Assembly: GCF_051967575.1 (NCBI RefSeq)
Contig: NZ_JBQCJW010000025.1
Span: 1-50,373, forward strand
Reading direction: 5' to 3'
Origin: Solibacillus silvestris_B
GTDB lineage: Bacteria > Bacillota > Bacilli > Bacillales_A > Planococcaceae
Length of the DNA: 50,373 bases
Both the position numbers and the translations under genes were made by a program. Below, in pieces: positions 6,302 through 15,645 of the stretch (position 1 is the stretch's first letter; every line of letters begins with the position of its first letter). Under the pieces are notes generated by a model. That model saw only the letters and a list, made by a program, of their open reading frames with translations, had not been told where the DNA came from and searched no databases.

Positions 6302-7090
6302 TTATATAGGTACATCCCCTAACGCTATCCATGTGACAGTTTTATTAAGAGGTAATGTACCTGTCGACATCTGAATGCTAAACGCACCGTCCGATATAGT
6401 TATTTTCGACGGGTACCACCATTGATATTTATCAGTAATGGATGCTTCGGGATTGATGTATGTGTACAAATCCGAATCCTGATCAGGTACATACATAGAA
6501 TATTGATCTTTCGCTACATACACAGCGGTTTGCAGTGGATATGTCCCGACAACAGCAGCGATAATTATCTTTGGAACAAAACTATAACCCGACACGATTA
6601 ATTCGCTGCCTGCCACAAATGAATAACCTGTAGCCTGTTTCCTCCCTGTTTGAATCCTAGAGATATTTTGTATAATTGTCGCAAACCCTGCATTTGGAGG
6701 TGTATAAACCCCTTTATCGGTAACGGCGTTTGCGACGCCCTTTAATCCGTTATCGATATCTGTAAAAACCTCATTTATTGCAGCAACAATTGAAGTTTTA
6801 TTGTTTGTTGGCAACTGATTTAAGTCGCCTAACTTTGAATAAGTTCGTTCTAAATCGAGAACAGCCTTATTCCACGCCACACGTTCTCTTGTTGTAATAT
6901 GTTTTATATTATCTCTAGTATGTTCATCGAGAAATCGCTTTAAGACATCTACTTCGCTTTTCAAAGCAATCGCCCCTAAAGGACCAACAGCATCGTCTAT
7001 CGCCTTCGCCAGAGCGTTCATATCTTTCGGAACATCAGCAAACATGTTACGGTCAATTAAAGGCAAGCCTAAAATCGGGGTTGTAGCCAT
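6302..7090 (-). CDS. Tail fibre-like protein, 262 aa
   Basis: The N-terminal 100 residues (LPLIDRNMFADVPKDMNALA, then a helical HTRDNIKHITTRERVAWNKA motif) match the linker found in receptor-binding and tail fibre proteins. The C-terminal half is beta-rich and likely binds the host surface. RBS AGAAAGGATG. It follows two tandem CD1375-like genes and a terminator. Confidence 0.7.
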   Translation of the reverse strand: MATTPILGLPLIDRNMFADVPKDMNALAKAIDDAVGPLGAIALKSEVDVLKRFLDEHTRDNIKHITTRERVAWNKAVLDLERTYSKLGDLNQLPTNNKTSIVAAINEVFTDIDNGLKGVANAVTDKGVYTPPNAGFATIIQNISRIQTGRKQATGYSFVAGSELIVSGYSFVPKIIIAAVVGTYPLQTAVYVAKDQYSMYVPDQDSDLYTYINPEASITDKYQWWYPSKITISDGAFSIQMSTGTLPLNKTVTWIALGDVPI

Positions 7091-7110
7091 CGAATCATCC
7101 TTTCTAAAAA

Positions 7111-7144
7111 TAATAAAAAACCGCTAATCTAATGACTAGCAGTT
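7111..7144 (-). terminator. Internal terminator in the fibre region
   Basis: AACCGCTA (7119-7126) pairs with TAGCAGTT (7137-7144), one mismatch, followed by TTTTTTATTATTTTT on the minus strand. Confidence 0.6.
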
Positions 7145-7163
7145 ACCTCACAGTTTGGAACGA

Positions 7164-7304
7164 TTAAGCGACTTCTGCGCCTAGAATTTCTAATAAAATT
7201 GCTCGTAGATTACCAACGTTAGGCACATCTTCAATTGTGATTTCCTCAGCTAAAATTAAAATTACATACGAACGTGCGATACTTGAATTTTTAGTAAATG
7301 TCAT
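7164..7304 (-). CDS. CD1375-like small protein, copy 2 (46 aa)
   Basis: The product reads SYVILILAEEITIEDVPNVG followed by NLRAILLEIL. The pattern Y-x-x-L-I-x(3)-x-TIEDVP-x(3)-R/L is the small CD1375-type phage family. An AAAGGGG site lies nine bases before the ATG at 7304. It is a tandem paralogue of 7348-7482. Confidence 0.65.
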   Translation of the reverse strand: MTFTKNSSIARSYVILILAEEITIEDVPNVGNLRAILLEILGAEVA

Positions 7305-7347
7305 TCTGAAAAACCCCTTTGTCATTTTGATTTGTAGTTTAAATAAA

Positions 7348-7482
7348 TTAAATACTGTTGTTAAGAACATTAGTAACGACCTCTTTCAAATTCCGAAAGT
7401 CTGGTACATCCTCAATTGTTTTTTCGCCATTCTTAATGAGCAGTACATAATCTTTTACAAGTTTACTTTTTTCGTTAAACAT
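7348..7482 (-). CDS. CD1375-like small protein, copy 1 (44 aa)
   Basis: Contains DYVLLIKNGEKTIEDVPDFR, then NLKEVVTNVL. The ATG at 7482 is immediately after the stop of the upstream gene and is served by AGGAGG within its last codons. Same family as 7164-7304; the two share the TIEDVP core and the NL motif. Role in the virion or fibre assembly is unknown. Confidence 0.7.
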   Translation of the reverse strand: MFNEKSKLVKDYVLLIKNGEKTIEDVPDFRNLKEVVTNVLNNSI

Positions 7483-7755
7483 TTACATACCTCCTATTAA
7501 AGAAAGCATTGTTTCAAACATTTCCGCATTGGCTCTAGCCATTTCTAATCGAATTTTTTCCGTTTCCGACAATGATGTTGGTAAAGGAGTTGAATCATGT
7601 GCATCAATAATTCTTTGCACTAATGTCATATCAGTTCCTTTTTCAAAATCAAATTCATTGTCCTCATTAGGTAATGCTAGAGCATAATTAGCGTTTACTC
7701 CTGCATCCTCAAATTCTTGGTGTAGTTTAGTTATATTAATATTTTTTATTATCAT
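7483..7755 (-). CDS. Hypothetical fibre-region protein, 90 aa
   Basis: The 90 residues include an acidic middle (LPNEDNEFDFEKGTDMTLVQ) and a C-terminal helix. RBS GAGGGTGG. Placed between the jelly-roll fibre and the CD1375-like genes; possibly a fibre chaperone or assembly factor, but this is guesswork from position only. Confidence 0.65.
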   Translation of the reverse strand: MIIKNINITKLHQEFEDAGVNANYALALPNEDNEFDFEKGTDMTLVQRIIDAHDSTPLPTSLSETEKIRLEMARANAEMFETMLSLIGGM

Positions 7756-8328
7756 TTATGCCACCCTCACTACAGATGCTTCCAATTGTTGCAACAATAT
7801 AGCGTTACCACTGTTTTGGAATGCCCTGAATTCGATAGTATCTCCAATTCCTAGCTTAACAAGTTTAGAAATATTTAAACCTGTACCTATATCTTGTAAC
7901 CAACTCCCTGTAACTTGACCAATAACACTTTCATTCTTGTAGATGTATAAGCTACGAACACCAGTTACCGCTCCGGCGTTAAAGTATCCACTAAAAGAAA
8001 CGTCATAATACCCTTCTTCAGATATTGTAATAACATTATTTGTAATTGAGTTGAAATCATTTGATTGAGTGTTAAACACGACTTTTGTGACATTATTGGG
8101 AAGAATAGATTGACCTGCAGTGCTACTTAATATAACTTTTTTGTTTTTCCCGATATAGCTAATTTGGTTCAGATGCGTAGTAAGTTTTGCTTCAACACCA
8201 GTTTCCTCGTCAGTAATTTTTGCGATTTCTTGATCGATTATATCCATATTCCTGTTTTGAACATCGACATCGTAAAACTCTTCCTGCGTTGGTTTTTCGA
8301 GCTGTAAATTAGGTGTTAAATCAGGCAT
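7756..8328 (-). CDS. Tail fibre with C-terminal jelly-roll domain
   Basis: The 190-residue product has the short N-terminal attachment segment (PDLTPNLQLEKPTQEEFYDV), a helix, and a C1q/TNF-like beta jelly roll (from about residue 70: GYYDVSFSGYFNAGA, RSLYIYKNESVIG, GDTIEFRAFQNSGN). This is the classic receptor-binding domain of Firmicutes phages. The start at 8328 follows GAGGAGGG and overlaps the previous gene by 8 bp. Confidence 0.78.
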   Translation of the reverse strand: MPDLTPNLQLEKPTQEEFYDVDVQNRNMDIIDQEIAKITDEETGVEAKLTTHLNQISYIGKNKKVILSSTAGQSILPNNVTKVVFNTQSNDFNSITNNVITISEEGYYDVSFSGYFNAGAVTGVRSLYIYKNESVIGQVTGSWLQDIGTGLNISKLVKLGIGDTIEFRAFQNSGNAILLQQLEASVVRVA

Positions 8329-8968
8329 TTCCGATTCCCTCCTCATCAATTGTGATGTGTTTAAAGTTACTCAATTCTTCATGCGTTGACTGTATCAAGT
8401 CACGATGTCTTGCACCGGTAAAGACAACTGGTGTGATTAATAATTCATAGTACTGATATTTCTTTAATGCCTTGTACGGCACATGGTCAATGTCACTGTA
8501 TAAATAGTACATTGGCGATATATCAAGCACTAAATTTTGTGGTGTAATTTGTTCTAAAAGTAAATTCACCGAATCCACCATACTGGACAACGTCAAATTG
8601 ATCCGAATCTTGATGAATTTTTCCGAATTGCTAATCGTTAATTCGTAATTATCTTCTCCGAGAACGTTATCTAAAATCTGCATTAAAGTGATGCGCGTAT
8701 ATGGCGCCTGATTGTTGTACTTGGCTAAAATTCTGAATCGACGCACATCTAGCGTATCACTCGCTAAACGGTTTAATTTCAGCATATTTTCGTAACGTGT
8801 AGCACCTTCACGGTTAACCGTTACTACGAATTGATTGTTTAATTCGTCATCAATTTTTTGCCACAAGGCGTTCAATATCGGATTTTCCATAGCTGCTATT
8901 TCTTTTAGCTCTTTATAGTCCTGCAATACTGGCGGTAAATAACTCATCACATCAACATTTTTAGCCAC
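8321..8968 (-). CDS. xkdU: Baseplate protein, XkdU/YmfQ family
   Basis: The 215-residue protein starts YLPPVLQDYKELKEI and carries the family layout of DUF2313: N-terminal helical region, DTLDVRRFRILAKYNN motif and a C-terminal beta domain. It follows the baseplate J gene with an 8-bp overlap, as in PBSX. It is a wedge-type baseplate component linking to fibres. Confidence 0.85.
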   Translation of the reverse strand: MAKNVDVMSYLPPVLQDYKELKEIAAMENPILNALWQKIDDELNNQFVVTVNREGATRYENMLKLNRLASDTLDVRRFRILAKYNNQAPYTRITLMQILDNVLGEDNYELTISNSEKFIKIRINLTLSSMVDSVNLLLEQITPQNLVLDISPMYYLYSDIDHVPYKALKKYQYYELLITPVVFTGARHRDLIQSTHEELSNFKHITIDEEGIGNA

Positions 8969-10058
8969 TCACAGCACCACGTTTCGGGATTGATTCTTTA
9001 TCAAGTTCGATATTTCCCATATGACCGTTAAGCACCGTATCGCTTATATCGAGTACACCAGGCAGCGCTAACAAACGCGTTTCAATTTGAGAGACACGGA
9101 CAATGACGCCAGCATGATCTTCTTCATACGTAACAGCCTTTGCCCATTGTTCAGCTAATTCACCGAAATAGGTATCAATAATAGCTAATACATTTAACTG
9201 AATAGCATTCCAATCAAAGCCTGTCTGATACGTAATGTTGAGCGCAATATTTATTACCTCTTCATTGACACCCGATACCGTCACAACATGGTCAATCGGA
9301 GCCGTACCAACACCCTCACCTTGTAGATTTATTGGATCTACAAACTCCTGAACGGTGTTAATTAATAGTTGTGTTGGCTTGGTGAATTGGGAGCTGATGA
9401 TTGTAAGCCCAACTGTTCCTGGACCGTATTTGGCCCGATACACACGTACACCGCCGACACCTTCTAACTTACCTACCTTCTCTTTATAATCAGCTCGGTT
9501 GCCTCCAAAAGAAGTTGAATCAAAGCTATTAAAATAACGTGTTCGAAAAGCCTCTGTTCCTTCTTCATCTTCACCAGGGATTAAGAGATCAGTTAAAACG
9601 GCCGTTTGTAAATTGTTAATGTACTGAATCGGAATTAAATTACCTAAGAAAAGATTGCCGGCATTACCTGGTGTTTCGCATTCAACGATATACTCACCAA
9701 TTGTGATTTTTTCAATTACCACATAGTTCAGTTCGTCCAAGCTAAAACGAGCTCCCATAGGCACATCAATATTAAATACCGCCTTTAGCTTAGCTTTTGT
9801 CGCTGGGTACGGTTTCAGTCCACGCTCTGCTGCACGACGAATTAAATATTCTCGAGGTGCCGTATCTGCATAGACTAGGTCAATTAAATGTTTAAGCGTT
9901 GCAATCATTTGCACCGTTTCGAGTGAATTTACAACCGTTGCATTAAATAATGGAGCAGTCTCACGCATATCTAAATTCGGGTCAATACTAGCTACATTGG
10001 CACGCTTAATCGCCTGTAAATCCTCAAATGTTGCTTCGAGGCTAAATGGTATCGTCAT
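8961..10058 (-). CDS. xkdT: Baseplate J-like protein (XkdT)
   Basis: 365 residues with the baseplate J signatures: a helical N terminus, AERGLKPYPATKAKLKAVF, the central GEDEEGTEAFRTRYFNSFDS motif and a C-terminal region ending with GVLDISDTVLNGHMGNIELD. It forms the baseplate wedge of contractile tails. Overlaps XkdS by 4 bp. Confidence 0.92.
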   Translation of the reverse strand: MTIPFSLEATFEDLQAIKRANVASIDPNLDMRETAPLFNATVVNSLETVQMIATLKHLIDLVYADTAPREYLIRRAAERGLKPYPATKAKLKAVFNIDVPMGARFSLDELNYVVIEKITIGEYIVECETPGNAGNLFLGNLIPIQYINNLQTAVLTDLLIPGEDEEGTEAFRTRYFNSFDSTSFGGNRADYKEKVGKLEGVGGVRVYRAKYGPGTVGLTIISSQFTKPTQLLINTVQEFVDPINLQGEGVGTAPIDHVVTVSGVNEEVINIALNITYQTGFDWNAIQLNVLAIIDTYFGELAEQWAKAVTYEEDHAGVIVRVSQIETRLLALPGVLDISDTVLNGHMGNIELDKESIPKRGAVSG

Positions 10059-10465
10059 TGATAAATCACCTCTTTCTCCCCGTCAATTGGTCCGTAAATG
10101 GTATGAGCTGTATAGCTTACATGCACCTTATTTTTATGAGTAGATACGTGAAAACTATCCACTTCGTTAATGCGGTCATCTTGCAACAAGCAGTCACGAA
10201 TGCGTCTGGGCACTTCGCTGGCTACGTAAGATGTTGGCTTACCGAATAGATCCTTTAATTCAGCAAAGTTATTCCATGAATAAATAATGTGATCGTAGCG
10301 CTCAATCGAGAGCATTAAAAAAATCGCTTGTTTCATGGCTTCTCGTTCATCGACGAAACCTGCACAGCGACCTTTTTCTACATGTAATTTGTGAGCTTTT
10401 GATGGCTCAATAACTTCCTCGAAATCAGCCGTTAAGCCATCATTTTCAATTTGATTGGGAATCAT
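10055..10465 (-). CDS. xkdS: Baseplate protein, XkdS/DUF2634 family
   Basis: 136 residues resembling gp25-like/XkdS proteins: LSIERYDHIIYSWNNFAELK and EVPRRIRDCLLQDDRINEVD. This family sits at the inner baseplate next to protein J. Gene order and overlaps agree with PBSX. Confidence 0.88.
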   Translation of the reverse strand: MIPNQIENDGLTADFEEVIEPSKAHKLHVEKGRCAGFVDEREAMKQAIFLMLSIERYDHIIYSWNNFAELKDLFGKPTSYVASEVPRRIRDCLLQDDRINEVDSFHVSTHKNKVHVSYTAHTIYGPIDGEKEVIYQ

Positions 10466-10860
10466 TCAACCACCTCTTTATCGATGATTAAATATTGCTG
10501 TCCGCCGTGTGCACGTATCATCGTTACCTTATCCCCAACAATTAATCCGTTATGGATAAGGAACTTTTTACGACCCTTATACTCATGGTTGTGAGACGCG
10601 AACGCTTCGTAATTCCCACCGCCCGAGCGATTTTCCGTTAAGTGGTCTACTGTCATTTCAACCTCGTAATCCATCACGGCACGCGTTAATTTGAGCTGTT
10701 CTTGCTCTAGTAAAAGCTTTTGGTCAACGCGTACTTTTAATGGCTCTACGGATTCGACGGTGCCGTATACGATGTCTGTTAGCTTTTGTGCATTCACTGC
10801 ATCCAGTACGACTTTTCGCAAGGCGCGTATAATATCTGACATATCACGCAACAAAATCAC
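10462..10860 (-). CDS. xkdR: Baseplate-hub protein, XkdR/DUF2577 family
   Basis: Up to 132 residues: an OB-like beta domain with YGTVESVEPLKVRVDQKLLL and GLIVGDKVTMIRAHGGQQYL. This is the DUF2577 pattern. The start is uncertain: GTG at 10860 gives the full length, ATG at 10842 (MSDIIRALRK) also fits, since both overlap or abut the XkdQ stop. Confidence 0.85.
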   Translation of the reverse strand: MILLRDMSDIIRALRKVVLDAVNAQKLTDIVYGTVESVEPLKVRVDQKLLLEQEQLKLTRAVMDYEVEMTVDHLTENRSGGGNYEAFASHNHEYKGRKKFLIHNGLIVGDKVTMIRAHGGQQYLIIDKEVVE

Positions 10861-11806
10861 CGCCGATCAATTTTAAATCCATTTGATGCTTAGACTCGTA
10901 AAAAGAATGTTTTACTGTCTCGACCATCATAAAATTTGCGACCGTCAAGTCCCCTAAATACATTTGCACGCCCAGCGTTGAGCCGCCCCGCACCCGGTAG
11001 TCGCCAAATACTTTATTGATGTGCAATTTGCGGGATTTACGGTTATAGAGAGCGAGCAATGCATCGGCCTTCACCTTGCCATTTTCACCCTCGTCTACGC
11101 TATCAGTCAGCTGGAGAACACCCCATTGATTCATGTTAGCGCTATCCTGCGCAATAAAGATTTCGCGCTTACCGGTCTTTTTATTTTCTCGCGATAATTT
11201 GATTTTGTTGTGCGTATTTTCATCAATTGATGTGGTGTAATCAAAGGTTTCGCCGCTCTCTTCATCCACTAAAATATCGAGCTTTAACTGCTTTATATTG
11301 CGATAATTCAACTTGCCGTAATCATCGTAAAGCACAAATAAGTTACCTGTATTCTTAGTCGTAATTGCTCCAGCATTGTCCATGATCGTGAAAAGTTCCT
11401 GATTATCCTCAACACGGGACGCGATAACATGCTTTGTATCTGCGATGGCACCACCTTGTAAATTAAAGTCGGCAATCAGCATTTGTAAGACTTGTGCAGC
11501 CGTTTTGCTTTTATAAACGTAGGTGTCCTTATTTTTAAAGTAACGGAGCTGGTCGTAAGCAGTAACAGAAATAATGCGATTATTCGAGCGTTTTTTGGTA
11601 AACACAAAGCCGTAGAATATTTTTTTGCCGTCGTAATCAAACCGAACGGCATCCCCCTCATAAAAGCCGAGAAGCTCGTCTTTAATTACATTAAACGTTA
11701 ATTTACCAGGCATCGACTTGCGATGTGTCTCCCATATAATAGGCTCTTGTACGGCACAATCGAAGATACGCCCACGTGACATTATGAGTAATTGATATTT
11801 ACCCAA
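10844..11806 (-). CDS. xkdQ: Tail hub protein, XkdQ (gpD-like)
   Basis: 320 residues, starting MGKYQLLIMSRGRIFDCAVQ, with the VgrG/gpD-type hub domain: KLTFNVIKDELLGFYEGDAV and VFTKKRSNNRIISVTAYDQL. It forms the central hub below the tube. Overlaps the LysM gene by 8 bp. Confidence 0.88.
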   Translation of the reverse strand: MGKYQLLIMSRGRIFDCAVQEPIIWETHRKSMPGKLTFNVIKDELLGFYEGDAVRFDYDGKKIFYGFVFTKKRSNNRIISVTAYDQLRYFKNKDTYVYKSKTAAQVLQMLIADFNLQGGAIADTKHVIASRVEDNQELFTIMDNAGAITTKNTGNLFVLYDDYGKLNYRNIKQLKLDILVDEESGETFDYTTSIDENTHNKIKLSRENKKTGKREIFIAQDSANMNQWGVLQLTDSVDEGENGKVKADALLALYNRKSRKLHINKVFGDYRVRGGSTLGVQMYLGDLTVANFMMVETVKHSFYESKHQMDLKLIGGDFVA

Positions 11807-12485
11807 GCTTAATCACCTGCCCGACTTTAATTGTATTGGGATTGGAAATATTATTGAGCTTGGCTAATTCCGTATATTTATCCCCGTTGCCTAATTCCTT
11901 TTTCGCAATGGCCCATAAGGTATCGCCCGCCTTGACAGTATACGTTTTTGGTGTCTTCTTGCCTGTTGTTGGTCTTGATTTCTCTACGGTAACCTTTTGC
12001 TTGGATTTTGTAGCACTTGCCGCATTTGATGCGCTGGAGCTCGTCGATTTAATGTTTAGTTTTTTGGTGCCAAATGGCTGAAATTGCTTGAGGGAAACGG
12101 TCGATTTGATGTCAAAGCCATTCTCTGCATCCTCATCGACTGTGTAATCCTCTAGCGACACCGTCATATTTGTATCAAATAATAAAGAGCCATCCGGTTT
12201 AAGTCTGTTGACGATAAACTGGAAAGGCTCTTGAGCTACTTTTAATTTTTCCAAATGCTCTAAATAAAAGGACGCCGGTTGAAATCCGGATGGATAAACA
12301 GCATACGGGTATTTTACGTTTGGGAACTCTACTTCAAATTCAATGTCAGTGAGGCCGGCCTTTTTTAGCAGATTGACTTCACCTTCATTAATTAAAGTGA
12401 TCGTTTCATTTTTGTTATTAATTTTCATGGACATGGCAGACGGGGCAATAGGCATCTGCACATCTCCAATAAAAAAGTTATACAT
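11799..12485 (-). CDS. xkdP: LysM-containing tail protein, XkdP
   Basis: 228 residues. The N-terminal 140 residues form the XkdP-type tail domain (MYNFFIGDVQMPIAPSAMSM). A Ser/Ala/Thr-rich linker leads to a C-terminal LysM domain (YTVKAGDTLWAIAKKELGNG then NNISNPNTIKVGQVI) that binds peptidoglycan. It connects the tape measure end to the baseplate hub. Overlaps neighbours on both sides by 8 bp. Confidence 0.9.
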   Translation of the reverse strand: MYNFFIGDVQMPIAPSAMSMKINNKNETITLINEGEVNLLKKAGLTDIEFEVEFPNVKYPYAVYPSGFQPASFYLEHLEKLKVAQEPFQFIVNRLKPDGSLLFDTNMTVSLEDYTVDEDAENGFDIKSTVSLKQFQPFGTKKLNIKSTSSSASNAASATKSKQKVTVEKSRPTTGKKTPKTYTVKAGDTLWAIAKKELGNGDKYTELAKLNNISNPNTIKVGQVIKLG

Positions 12486-14703
12486 CCGTATCGTCCCCCT
12501 CTGCTAACACCGCAACTACTTCCTCGACTTTTTCCCCGAATCGATCTACGATGCCGTCAATGTCCGTGTCGTGATGGATGTGGTTTTCATTTTTCATATC
12601 TACTTTGATTTCGGCTGTTGTGTATCGGTTGATGGCCTCACGTTCGGCTAGGTCGCGAAGGTATTTCAATTCATTGGCTGTGCCGTCCATCGATTTCGCC
12701 ATTTTTGCTGTGTTGTCAGCAGTTTTTTTGGCTGCTGGGCTATCTTTGTCGGTACCACCAATTCCAGCTAAAAGTTCATCCCAAGGCAGGTCATCTTCTT
12801 CTTTCTTCTTTTCTTCTCGTGGATCTCCACCGAATAGATTTTCTCCCCAGTTATAACCTTTGTCCCAAGCAGCACCTAAATCTTTCATTTCCATTTTAGG
12901 AGCTTCCCAGTAATCTTCAGGTGCTTCACCAACCCAGTCACCTAATGCACCTTTAATGTTTTCAATATCACTAGTAATAGATGTGCGATAAGTGAATTCC
13001 GCACCTTTACCTAAACCAATAGAAGATGCAATATCCGCAGGTAACAAGTCTATAAACCAATTCCATGCTTTAATAGCTCCATTTACAGCGGATATTATTG
13101 CGTTTACGAAACTTGTTGCGAAAGAATCCCACCCTCTAGTCATTGAAGCCGCTTGATCAAGTACGTTACTCGCTAAATTGTAGAACAGTTTTTTAACAGC
13201 ATACATTGGATGATTCCACACGTTCACGAAAAATTCAACAAAAGAAGCAATAACATTCCATAGAAACGCGAAACGATTATAAATATATGAAACTAATACC
13301 ATAAATGCTCCTGCGATAATCCCGGTTGCTGAAATAGATTCATCCCTAAAACGATTGACGACACCGATAACTAAATAAAATACAGTCACTAATACTATTA
13401 CAGCTCCAATTAACCAGCCAATAGGATTAGCTGAAATAGCAATACTTAACGCTGCCATTGCTGCAGTAAAACCATATGTTGCCCACGTAGAAAGGACTGC
13501 TGTAGCTACATACCATAAGTTGCGCACCCCTGCAGTAGCCATCAATAGTAAATTTATAGCAACTTGCCGATTACTCCATATCCAAGCAGCTGCATTGGCC
13601 GCAAGTGCAGCTGTAACACCGCCAATAATAGGACTAATAATAGACCAATTATCGTAAACAAAGGCGCCAGCACTTGTCACCATATCAAAAGCTACCACTG
13701 CAACCCCTGCAAGTGTATACAAGGAATTGGTAATACTACTCACTATCTCTTGAATACGCTCGTCGTTTGCAATTTTATTTATCTTTTGAAGTATTGGTGA
13801 GAATGCATCTAATGCATGATTTTTCATTTTGGTCCATATTTGTTCCCAAGTTATCGGCATGGATTCAAAAGCTGCATTTGTGTCTTCTGCTGCATAGAAC
13901 ATTGCGTTTTTAATAATTTCAGCAGTAATTACTCCATCTGCAGCCAATTTCTTAATGTTAGAAGCGTCAATATTAAAAGCTTCCTCCAAGTATCGCTGAA
14001 TATTAGCTACAATTGGTTGGGCATTATCCAGGATTGCGTTTAATTCCTCTCCTTGCAATCTTCCTGCCGCCATAGCCTGTGTGAGCTGAAGCATAACAGA
14101 CCTAATTCCTTCTGCTGAAGCGCCGGAATTGGAGAAGGTTTTATTCAACTGTTCAGCGAAAGCAACAATTTCTTGACTGCTATTAAAGGCTGCGGCAGCT
14201 TGCAACCCTAGCTTACCAACCATATCAGCCGTAGCTTGATAAGGTGCATACGTTCTTTGCGCACTTTCATAAATCATACGCTGCAGTTGTTCTGTCGTTT
14301 GCAATCCGTCGTTCATTAAATCTAAACGCGCTGTAGTATTCGTCATTTCATCCGACAACTCGACAATTCCCTTAACGGACTGAAATGATAAATAGGCTCC
14401 TACAACGGCAAGCATCTTACTTAGTAATGCGTTAGCAGAAGAAGTACCACTTTGAATAGAGTTATTAAAGTTGTTTTGTTGAGCATTGGCTTGACTTATT
14501 TGTGTTTCTATTTCATTAAACGCTTGCTCAGCGCGCGCTAATTCTCTTCGGGCGATTTCAATGCTTGAAATATCTACCGCACTTCCTGAAGCTCGGTGTA
14601 AATGTTCGAAACTATTTATAGTAGCCTGCATTGCTACATTCATCGATTTAAACGCTTGAGATACATTGTCCTGTAATTGTATGGCTGTCCGAATAGTTGC
14701 CAC
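12478..14703 (-). CDS. Tape measure protein
   Basis: 741 residues. The N-terminal region is coiled coil followed by the tape measure domain (SDEMTNTTARLDLMNDGLQT through GRLQGEELNAILDNA). Hydrophobic segments at about 325-500 and helical C-terminal parts follow. It sets tail length and passes DNA. Compared with the 1300-residue XkdO of PBSX it is short, implying a shorter tail. GAAAGGAG precedes the ATG, but a terminator stands only 25 bp upstream, so how it is transcribed is unclear. Confidence 0.9.
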   Translation of the reverse strand: MATIRTAIQLQDNVSQAFKSMNVAMQATINSFEHLHRASGSAVDISSIEIARRELARAEQAFNEIETQISQANAQQNNFNNSIQSGTSSANALLSKMLAVVGAYLSFQSVKGIVELSDEMTNTTARLDLMNDGLQTTEQLQRMIYESAQRTYAPYQATADMVGKLGLQAAAAFNSSQEIVAFAEQLNKTFSNSGASAEGIRSVMLQLTQAMAAGRLQGEELNAILDNAQPIVANIQRYLEEAFNIDASNIKKLAADGVITAEIIKNAMFYAAEDTNAAFESMPITWEQIWTKMKNHALDAFSPILQKINKIANDERIQEIVSSITNSLYTLAGVAVVAFDMVTSAGAFVYDNWSIISPIIGGVTAALAANAAAWIWSNRQVAINLLLMATAGVRNLWYVATAVLSTWATYGFTAAMAALSIAISANPIGWLIGAVIVLVTVFYLVIGVVNRFRDESISATGIIAGAFMVLVSYIYNRFAFLWNVIASFVEFFVNVWNHPMYAVKKLFYNLASNVLDQAASMTRGWDSFATSFVNAIISAVNGAIKAWNWFIDLLPADIASSIGLGKGAEFTYRTSITSDIENIKGALGDWVGEAPEDYWEAPKMEMKDLGAAWDKGYNWGENLFGGDPREEKKKEEDDLPWDELLAGIGGTDKDSPAAKKTADNTAKMAKSMDGTANELKYLRDLAEREAINRYTTAEIKVDMKNENHIHHDTDIDGIVDRFGEKVEEVVAVLAEGDDTDV

Positions 14704-14727
14704 ATGTCACACTCCTTTCTCCATAAT

Positions 14728-14757
14728 AAAAAGCGCAACTCATGATTGCGCTTTTTA
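14728..14757. terminator. Bidirectional terminator directly upstream of the tape measure gene
   Basis: AAAAAGCGCAA (14728-14738) pairs perfectly with TTGCGCTTTTT (14746-14756), with T runs in both directions. It ends the accessory genes 15183-14763 and lies between them and the tape measure. Confidence 0.8.
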
Positions 14758-14762
14758 AAAAA

Positions 14763-15179
14763 CTACCTATTTAGTTTGTATTTCTTTATATAAGCAATCC
14801 ATAAATCTACCGCTTCAATGTACTCGTGTAGAGGATTATTTTCTAATTTTTTTTGGTCCTCCAAACTTGTTAAAATTTGCATCCAAGTTTTCTTACCTTG
14901 CAATTTAAATTTCCCTATCGGATAAGTGTTATAACTAAATTCAATGGATTTATTGCTCATTCTTCTTAACTTGACTAGTTTTACTTGATTATTTTGATGT
15001 AATTTATAGAGTAGATGCTTAATGAAATCTTCTTCATCTGAATTAATTTCACAATACTTACTGTCGACTAAATCTTTCACTATTCTACCATAGTAAAAAT
15101 CTGAAATTACATCTTCGTAATTTTTTTTAGGAACTGATGGTTTAGTTTGAATCAAATTATGAAAGAATCTTTTTAACAT
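14763..15179 (-). CDS. Hypothetical accessory protein, 138 aa
   Basis: Unrecognised. Predominantly helical and lysine-rich, with two aromatic motifs (DVISDFYYGRIVKDL and EYIEAVDLWIAYIKKYK). It starts three bases after the stop of 15183-15527 and ends at a strong terminator, forming a two-gene unit that looks like a moron in the tail operon. AT-rich codon use resembles the accessory block rather than the tail genes. Confidence 0.65.
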   Translation of the reverse strand: MLKRFFHNLIQTKPSVPKKNYEDVISDFYYGRIVKDLVDSKYCEINSDEEDFIKHLLYKLHQNNQVKLVKLRRMSNKSIEFSYNTYPIGKFKLQGKKTWMQILTSLEDQKKLENNPLHEYIEAVDLWIAYIKKYKLNR

Positions 15180-15182
15180 AAG

Positions 15183-15527
15183 TTAAAACAACTTTTGCAT
15201 TAGTAATTTATATATCTTATCATCAATTTCGATTAAACTACGTTTTCTATCATGAAACTCAATTGCAAGCGTGTGAGTTCCTTTGTTTTTAGCCGACAAT
15301 CCCGCGAGCATGCCTACAGGACCCAATAACACACCACCAACTAAACCTCGCGAAATCCCTGAAACAGCACTTATCCTGTGTTCTTCAGTAACAAGTTCAT
15401 AACTTTCGACTGTGGACTTATCTAAGTTTAAAATAGTTTTAAATCCAGATACTAAACTAATAACATTAGACAATTTCAAAACCGAACAATTTATATAATC
15501 TCCTGCAATTACTTTGTTCTTTGCCAT
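15183..15527 (-). CDS. Hypothetical protein with glycine-rich hydrophobic hairpin, 114 aa
   Basis: The product has a beta-rich N terminus, a central glycine-rich stretch (SRGLVGGVLLGPVGMLAGLS) and a C-terminal AIEFHDRKRSLIEIDDKIYK motif. Proteins with this layout are common and uncharacterised in Firmicutes and phages and resemble PH-like or lipid-facing small proteins. The ATG at 15527 follows GGAGGAGGG. Paired with 14763-15179. Confidence 0.7.
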   Translation of the reverse strand: MAKNKVIAGDYINCSVLKLSNVISLVSGFKTILNLDKSTVESYELVTEEHRISAVSGISRGLVGGVLLGPVGMLAGLSAKNKGTHTLAIEFHDRKRSLIEIDDKIYKLLMQKLF

Positions 15528-15607
15528 TTTGTATCCCTCCTCCACACAAATATACAGAATGCAGGAAGGAATAACCATATCTTTTACATAATCACCACCC
15601 CTTTCAA

Positions 15608-15635
15608 TGAAAAAACACCCTCAGGCGAGGGTGTT
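15608..15635 (-). terminator. Terminator after the 57-aa accessory gene
   Basis: AACACCCTC (15614-15622) pairs perfectly with GAGGGTGTT (15627-15635) with a 4-base loop and TTTTTC on the minus strand. Confidence 0.82.
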
Positions 15636-15645
15636 AAATTTGCTG

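Noticed and set aside
12578..12899. Two serine-rich frames opposite the tape measure gene
   Set aside because: Low-complexity shadows without ribosome sites.
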